Positions 59,978 through 64,000 of a stretch of 64,000 nucleotides of DNA are shown here, piece by piece (the first letter of the stretch is position 1; the number at the start of each line of letters is the position of its first letter). The position numbers and the translations under genes were made by a program. Below the pieces are notes generated by a model that did no database searches, was not told the DNA's origin, and saw only the letters and a program-made list of their open reading frames with translations. This DNA is from Nitrospinaceae bacterium. GTDB taxonomy: Bacteria > Nitrospinota > Nitrospinia > Nitrospinales > Nitrospinaceae. The DNA is taken from NCBI GenBank assembly GCA_024644405.1, contig JAHELC010000001.1, positions 320,854-384,853 of the forward strand, given 5' to 3'.

Positions 59978-60136
59978 ATGGTTGATAAATACAACGAATC
60001 CAGCCAATTACGAGTCCGTTTGGCAATCCTTGAATCTCAGCTGAAGATCGCAAATAAAAAAGTCCAATACCTGGAAAAAATAAACAAATATAAGGGTGGA
60101 AAGTATGGAATACGTTCAGGAATTAAAAATATTTGA
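59978..60136 (+). CDS. small coiled-coil peptide, 52 aa, overlapping fur
   Basis: Excellent ribosome site (TAAGGAG eight bases before ATG). The peptide MVDKYNESSQLRVRLAILE continues as one amphipathic helix (QLKIANKKVQYLEKINKYK) and a basic end. Its last 32 bases overlap the start of fur in another frame, implying translational coupling. It lies first after the Fur-boxed promoter. Unrecognised; it recalls SlyX-like short coiled coils only in shape. It may be a real peptide or a leader that controls fur translation. Confidence 0.62.
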   Translation: MVDKYNESSQLRVRLAILESQLKIANKKVQYLEKINKYKGGKYGIRSGIKNI

Positions 60137-60545
60137 GAATTATCTTGCGGAAAATAATATGCATTTAACCCGCCCCCGTAAAGTCATTTTGCAGGTCTTT
60201 TTACAGACTGAGGGTCATATGGAAATTGAGGAGCTTTTTGAGAAAACCAAAATGGTGGATAAAAATATTGGCCGCGCCACAATATATCGTGCCATGAATC
60301 TTTTGGTCGAAAGCGGATTGGCCCAGGAAAATTCTCTTATCGAAGATAAGAAATGTTTTGAGAGGGTTTATGGACGAAAGCATCATGATCACTTGGTATG
60401 CACACGATGTAAGAAAATCGAGGAATTCCACCACCCTATGATCGAACGTTTCCAGGAAAAAACCGCCAAGAAACATCAATTCACCCTTATTTCCCATCAC
60501 ATGACGTTATTTGGCGTTTGCCAGAATTGCAATTGTAATATGTGA
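60105..60545 (+). CDS. fur: Fur-family metal-dependent repressor
   Basis: A 146-aa winged-helix regulator. DNA-binding half: HLTRPRKVILQVFLQTEGHM, GRATIYRAMNLLVESGLA. Metal sites: HHDHLVCTRCKKIEEFH (regulatory and zinc site) and the C-terminal CQNCNC giving two CxxC zinc knuckles. I use the ATG at 60105 with GGTGG upstream; a GTG three codons earlier is possible. The closeness to an iron-type Fur box suggests Fur proper rather than PerR or Zur, but metal identity is inference. Confidence 0.9.
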   Translation: MEYVQELKIFENYLAENNMHLTRPRKVILQVFLQTEGHMEIEELFEKTKMVDKNIGRATIYRAMNLLVESGLAQENSLIEDKKCFERVYGRKHHDHLVCTRCKKIEEFHHPMIERFQEKTAKKHQFTLISHHMTLFGVCQNCNCNM

Positions 60546-60724
60546 TAAATGGGTCTTACTAAATTTAGGCGAGCGTCCGCTTTGGGTCCTTTGTGGGCTA
60601 ATGATTAGCTCACCCAAACTCCCTCAATTCCTTCCAATGTACCCTGTTTATGTTCCCTGTTGTCTTATAGACCGATTTATACAAAACTGCCTATCCCCAT
60701 ATCTAGGATGTTGTGTCATCAGTC
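60546..60724. other. short intergenic region with dispersed motif
   Basis: Convergent gap between fur and a SUMF1-fold gene. It contains GTCCGCTTTGGG (60575-60586). No stem with a T-run is seen that would end fur. Confidence 0.4.
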
Positions 60725-61552
60725 TTATTGTTGAGAATTTTTGATTGAACGGACGCAACGAAAACCAATGCCATCGGTTTTCAACGCGAATCCACCTTTG
60801 CCCCGTGCCGCGGGTCGAATGTCCGATTTAAAGCTGTGCCAGGAGCCTCCCTTGATGACTTTCAAAATTCCTGTCCGCGGACCTTGCGGGTTCGTGCTGG
60901 GGGCCTGCGCATAGTAATCTGGGGCGTACCAGTCCTGAGTCCACTCGCGGACGTTTCCGGACATGTCATATATCCCATAAGGTGAGGAGGTTTCTTTATG
61001 GGATCCCGCTGCCCAGAGTGTTTTGGTTCCATTCCAGTCGTGCTCAAAATTAACCGTTTTGATACGGGGTGATTGCGATCCCCATGGGAAGAGGGCGCCG
61101 TAGTTTCCCCGAGCCGCTTTCTCCCACTCGGCTTCTGTGGGAAGACGTTTTCCAGCCCAATGACAATAGTCAACCGCGTCATACCAGGTCACCTGAACGA
61201 CCGGTAAGGTGTCAATATCAGTGACTTCAGAAAGCAATCCGCCTCCATAAGGATTTGAGGGTTCCTTGCGTCCGGTGGAATGGATGAAATGCAGATACCG
61301 TTCGTTGGTGACTTCATAAATATCTATCGCGTAGGCATCCAAATAAACCTTTCTCTGAGGCCGTTCATCGGGTCTTCCTTCCGAGGGCTTGCTGCCCATC
61401 AGGAACTCCCCGACAGGAATAATCTTCATTTCAACCGGATCACGGTTTGTCGACTTTACGTCATTCGCATGAACCCCGGTTTGTAAAGGACTCAATGCCG
61501 AAATTAGGACTAAAAGAACAGTCATATGAAACATTTTTTGAACAATTGTCAT
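60725..61552 (-). CDS. exported SUMF1-fold (formylglycine-enzyme-like) protein, no catalytic Cys
   Basis: A 275-aa protein with a signal peptide (MFHMTVLLVLISALSPLQTG, cleavage near VHA) and a complete SUMF1/FGE-sulfatase domain: MKIIPVGEFLMGSKPSEGRP, DAYAIDIYEVTNERYLHF, VTWYDAVDYCHWAGKRLPTE, EWEKAARGNYGALFPWG, MSGNVREWTQDWY and IGFRCVRS. True formylglycine-generating enzymes carry two catalytic cysteines just after the GGS motif; here that part reads KGGSWHSFKSDIRPAARG, with none. A binding or structural role in the periplasm, as for NirV-like members, is more likely. It overlaps the upstream gene (ATGA). Confidence 0.88.
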   Translation of the reverse strand: MTIVQKMFHMTVLLVLISALSPLQTGVHANDVKSTNRDPVEMKIIPVGEFLMGSKPSEGRPDERPQRKVYLDAYAIDIYEVTNERYLHFIHSTGRKEPSNPYGGGLLSEVTDIDTLPVVQVTWYDAVDYCHWAGKRLPTEAEWEKAARGNYGALFPWGSQSPRIKTVNFEHDWNGTKTLWAAGSHKETSSPYGIYDMSGNVREWTQDWYAPDYYAQAPSTNPQGPRTGILKVIKGGSWHSFKSDIRPAARGKGGFALKTDGIGFRCVRSIKNSQQ

Positions 61553-61929
61553 TGTTTTTGTTCCTGACTTTTTGTGATTACTTTCTGGGTAATTTCCAAT
61601 ATTTGTTTGATCAAGTCCTGAGTTTTTTGTATGTCGCCTCCTTCTTCGGCGGCATATGCTTCCGCCAGAAGTGCGCGTGATTTGTGAAGGTTCATTTCCA
61701 GTTCGCTTTGAATACTGGGAGAAGCCAGAGTTCCTCCCAGGGCCGCGTGATGGTACATATCCCAGGCCAGTTCGACTGATAATCGTGCATGAGTTGTAGT
61801 GTGTACAGTTTTTTCTTCAGGGAGGTTGTTACAGAATCCAAGGTCTGGATTGATGAGTGATAAAGCCACCCCGATAAGAAGAATGCTTATCAAGGCTAAA
61901 AATTGGTTTTTGTGTATGCTGTGTTTCAT
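61549..61929 (-). CDS. small exported helical protein, 126 aa
   Basis: Unrecognised protein with a signal peptide (FLALISILLIGVALSLI, cleavage near GFC-NN). The mature part is helical: TTHARLSVELAWDMYHHAAL, then ELEMNLHKSRALLAEAYAAE and GDIQKTQDLIKQILEITQKV. The stop overlaps the start of the SUMF1-fold gene by four bases, so the two are made together and may interact in the periplasm. Confidence 0.68.
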   Translation of the reverse strand: MKHSIHKNQFLALISILLIGVALSLINPDLGFCNNLPEEKTVHTTTHARLSVELAWDMYHHAALGGTLASPSIQSELEMNLHKSRALLAEAYAAEEGGDIQKTQDLIKQILEITQKVITKSQEQKQ

Positions 61930-62025
61930 GGCTTATCTTTAAGGCAGTCTGGATGTTCTCCAGAAATTTGATCTAAGGAGGAGGGGGATGACCCCCCCCT
62001 CTTTGATCAAATAAAAATGATTCAG

Positions 62026-63075
62026 TTACCGAATCTGTTTATGAATCATTTTTTTCAGCTCGAGATATTCCATGTTATTGCTTTCCAGGCTCAATGCCTT
62101 TTCAATAGACTTCATGGCCTGGGGATATTTTTCCGCACCCATTTGAATCAAGGCGTTCATGTAAAAAGTACGCCCCTCAAGCATGGAATCGGTTTCTGCC
62201 GATCGTGCACAACGAAATCCCAATCCAACGCCGTAACTGTTGTTCATGGGATCGTTCCAGAATCGATGGGTCGTTGTTACGGTTGCGCTAGGGGCATACC
62301 AAGAACCCCCGCGGATGACTCTTTTTTTCCCGACAGCAATACGGTCCACGTAAGTGCCGGTAGCGCTCAGAAAGGCTCCTTCTTTTGGGCCGTTCGGATT
62401 TAAGGCATGCCTGGAAGCTTTGTAGTAATGAGGGTCATACCAATCCTGCACCCACTCAAAAACATTCCCGCTCATGTTGTAGGCCCCATAAGTACTTTTA
62501 CCATTGGGAAAAGAGTCCACATCCGCGGTGAATTCTTTCTGGCGACCGAAGTTCGCATTACTGGCGTTGAGTTCATTGCCCCAGGGATATTTGTAACCTT
62601 CGGGACCCCGCGCGGCTTTTTCCCATTCCGCTTCGGTCGGGAGCCGTTTATTGGCCCAATTGCAGAAAGCCTTGGCGTCGTGCCAGTTCACTCCGCTGAC
62701 CGGTTGTCTGGGCTGATTGCGTTTGTGGTCATCCCAGTAAGCGGGAGCCGGATGTCCGGTGGCTTTAATAAACTCTCCATACTGTTGGTTGGAAACTTCA
62801 TACTTGTCGATAAGAAACGAATCCAAAATAACCGTGTGGGCAGGACCCTCATCGTGAAACGCTTCCCGTGAAACGGCGTATTTGAGTCGTTGCCTTTTTG
62901 ACATTTTCTGGGTTTTGGGATTGACTTGCTTGTCCACCCCCATAAGAAAGGAACCCCCCGGAACTAGAACCATGTCTTCCGGTACTTGAGTCTCAGCCCA
63001 AGAGGTGGGAGCCCCCAAAAGGGCCGTCGCCAAGCAGGCAACCAAGGTGAGTTTGAGTTTTTTTTTCATGGTCAT
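62026..63075 (-). CDS. exported SUMF1-fold protein with C-terminal helical extension, no catalytic Cys
   Basis: A 349-aa protein: signal peptide (KLTLVACLATALLGAPTSWA), SUMF1 domain (DMVLVPGGSFLMGVDKQVNP, DSFLIDKYEVSNQQYGEFIK, VNWHDAKAFCNWANKRLPTE, AEWEKAARGPEGYKYPWGNE, NMSGNVFEWVQDWY, GLGFRCARS), then about 55 residues of helical, TPR-like sequence (MNALIQMGAEKYPQAMKSIE). The catalytic cysteine position reads IRGGSWYAPSATVTTTHRF, without cysteine. GGAGG precedes the start. It lies 96 bp before the small exported protein on the same strand, likely one unit. Confidence 0.88.
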   Translation of the reverse strand: MTMKKKLKLTLVACLATALLGAPTSWAETQVPEDMVLVPGGSFLMGVDKQVNPKTQKMSKRQRLKYAVSREAFHDEGPAHTVILDSFLIDKYEVSNQQYGEFIKATGHPAPAYWDDHKRNQPRQPVSGVNWHDAKAFCNWANKRLPTEAEWEKAARGPEGYKYPWGNELNASNANFGRQKEFTADVDSFPNGKSTYGAYNMSGNVFEWVQDWYDPHYYKASRHALNPNGPKEGAFLSATGTYVDRIAVGKKRVIRGGSWYAPSATVTTTHRFWNDPMNNSYGVGLGFRCARSAETDSMLEGRTFYMNALIQMGAEKYPQAMKSIEKALSLESNNMEYLELKKMIHKQIR

Positions 63076-63113
63076 GCCATCCCTCCTTTTTATAATATTT
63101 TTTCAATGAATAT

Positions 63114-63194
63114 ACATGGGCTTAATGTTTGTTTATAGTATTATCCAATAGATTAAACAAACTATAGACATGGCTGATAGTATTATGCCCATGT
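63114..63194. promoter_or_regulatory. nested inverted repeats upstream of SUMF1-fold operon
   Basis: Outer arms ACATGGGCTTAAT (63114-63126) and ATTATGCCCATGT (63182-63194) match with one mismatch. Inside, GTTTGTTTA (63127-63135) and TAAACAAAC (63154-63162) match perfectly. TAGTATTAT also occurs twice (63136-63144 and 63178-63186) in direct order. The element lies about 40 bp before the SUMF1-fold start codon, the position of an operator. Confidence 0.5.
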
Positions 63195-63359
63195 AAAATT
63201 ACAGAATCAAGCAGGGTTCGCTTCGTTCTTCGCGATTTGCCTTTGAACGCCCAGGCAGCGTGACGAACGCATAAATCCCCCTCATTCAAATAGACCGCAT
63301 TTGGAGGAAAATATTCGAATTATTTAGCAACTAAGAGGTCTAAAGGGGCTAACTGGTAA

Positions 63360-63733
63360 TGTGGACGGTCCGCCGCCAAGGCGAACCATTGCGCCGGCGT
63401 GCAGGGCATGTACTGGCAGGTGCACAATGCCCTATTCGAAAACCAAGACAAATTGAAGCAAGGTAAATTGAAGTGATTGCCGAAAAAATTTCACTAAATA
63501 AGAAGGCGTTTCTTTGGTGCATGAAAGGTGATCGCTTTAAGGAGAAATTCGGCAAGGACGTTTCTGATGCTGTCAAAGCTCAGATCACGGGCGCGCCGAA
63601 CTTTGTTCTGGGCATGACGACAAACAACTTGGTCAATGGAGCCCGCCTGGTGGGGGCGCAACCCCTTGTCGCGTTTGAGAGTCATGTTCAAAAGCTTCTC
63701 AAAAACACTGAGAGCAAAACAAAAACCAACTAA
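63360..63733 (+). pseudogene. remnant of a DsbA-family oxidoreductase, truncated and frameshifted
   Basis: Two frames together read like the C-terminal half of a DsbA/Com1-type thioredoxin-fold protein. The first part (63372-63473) gives AAKANHCAGVQGMYWQVHNA, then LFENQDKLKQGKLK, then a stop at 63474. The second, shifted frame from 63473 gives KKAFLWCMKGDRFKEKFGKD, then AQITGAPNFVLGMT and RLVGAQPLVAFESHVQKLL. A stop (63357-63359) bars the frame upstream, and the redox-active CxxC half is missing. It cannot make a working enzyme. Confidence 0.75.
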
Positions 63734-63920
63734 TAACGGCTTCTCTATCAGATATATTCAAGTGACGTAAATGTCCGCTTTGGGCCGTCAAAAGTCGGTC
63801 GAAAACTGACATTCGGTTGTGGTACAACTTAAAGGGGCAGGTCAGCTGGTTGTTTAGTTAGGGCCACTTCCCTGTAACAAGTGGCGGTTTTTCCCAACAA
63901 AGGGTAACAGGAGGATAATT
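63734..63920. repeat. dispersed motif with hairpin, upstream of last gene
   Basis: TGTCCGCTTTGGGCCG (63772-63787) is a 16-base match to the reversed copy near 59662-59677. AATGTC (63770-63775) and GACATT (63808-63813) bound it, giving an imperfect hairpin. The remainder up to 63920 shows a ribosome site for the next gene and nothing else. Confidence 0.5.
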
Positions 63921-64000
63921 TTGTATATATTGCGAATAGTCTTTTGCGTTGTAACCTTGTTGTTATTAGTTACTGATAAAGGATTTTCGGAAAACCTCAT
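63921..64000 (+). CDS. start of an exported protein (partial, cut by window edge)
   Basis: AGGAGG lies eight bases before a TTG at 63921. Translation gives a short basic start (YILRIVFC) and a hydrophobic stretch (VVTLLLLVTDKGFS) like a Sec signal peptide, then leaves the window after 26 codons. Too little is visible to name it. Confidence 0.5.
   Translation, partial: MYILRIVFCVVTLLLLVTDKGFSENL

Noticed and set aside
61978-62002. G/C hairpin after the larger SUMF1-fold gene as a terminator
   Set aside because: The stem (AGGGGG/CCCCCT) is present, but no T-run follows on the minus strand, so termination is not supported.
1-64000. tRNA, rRNA, transposase or integrase genes
   Set aside because: I looked for T-arm sequences, rRNA signatures and transposase motifs and saw none that I could support.

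Overview
The window comes from a diderm (Gram-negative-type) bacterium. It has SufBC, a complete division and cell wall (dcw) cluster led by mraZ, a System I (Ccm) cytochrome c maturation operon, lipoprotein and Sec signal peptides, and Fur. The c-type cytochrome machinery, a BicA-like SulP transporter and the general flavour of the proteins would fit a respiring autotroph such as a Nitrospina-like nitrite oxidiser (Nitrospinota). That assignment is inference; no rRNA or diagnostic gene is present to prove it. Most core genes look GC-rich with GC-biased third positions. About 3.1-8.1 kb, 12.6-12.9 kb and 59.6-64 kb look clearly more AT-rich and hold most of the unrecognised small genes.

Layout. 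0-3 kb: minus-strand SUF Fe-S operon (NifU-like protein, sufB, sufC; sufC runs off the left edge). 3.6-8 kb: plus-strand accessory group with an unknown protein, a DUF1611/DgcN-type P-loop protein, a PLP racemase, a PsiE-family membrane protein, another unknown and a 47-aa membrane peptide. 8.1-10.9 kb: a GAF membrane protein that ends exactly at a histidine-kinase phosphoacceptor box, then a SulP/BicA-like transporter. 11.4-14 kb: moaA followed by a 95-bp structured tandem repeat, a candidate small RNA, larE and a small membrane protein. 14.1-14.35 kb: a strongly structured candidate non-coding RNA on the minus strand. 14.9-20 kb: proC, a YggS-family gene, a variant PII gene, and a divergent response regulator/histidine kinase pair. 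20-30.5 kb: SprT-like protease, lipoprotein esterase, mutS2, periplasmic Tpx, PAS protein, M16C peptidase, exonuclease III and a SnoaL-like protein. 30.6-36.9 kb: the Ccm operon, order ccmE-ccmF-ccmH-ccmI-like-ccmA-ccmB-ccmD-ccmC-ccmG/tlpA. 37.3-55.4 kb: the dcw cluster in the order mraZ-rsmH-ftsL-ftsI-murE-murF-mraY-murD-ftsW-murG-murC-murB-ddl-ftsQ-ftsA-ftsZ, preceded by a promoter with MraZ boxes. 55.6-59.6 kb: DUF547 protein, HAD hydrolase, PpiC isomerase, HNH protein and a YkgJ/DUF1566 pair. 59.9-64 kb: a Fur-boxed promoter driving a 52-aa coiled-coil peptide plus fur, two secreted SUMF1-fold proteins lacking the catalytic cysteines, a dsbA remnant and the start of a secreted protein.

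The genes fit together in blocks. The dcw cluster makes lipid II from UDP-MurNAc to septal cross-linking and assembles the divisome under MraZ control. The Ccm block exports and attaches haem, with CcmE carrying a CxxxY rather than HxxxY haem site. SUF builds Fe-S clusters that MoaA and other enzymes need, and Fur senses iron.

The least explained material lies between genes: the 14.1-14.3 kb RNA, the covarying hairpin repeat after moaA, the anti-Shine-Dalgarno candidate sRNA before larE, a 26-bp perfect palindrome inside the dcw cluster, and a dispersed family of composite intergenic repeats. One core gene, rsmH, is broken by a single missing G in a G-run, which looks more like a sequence error than a real loss.
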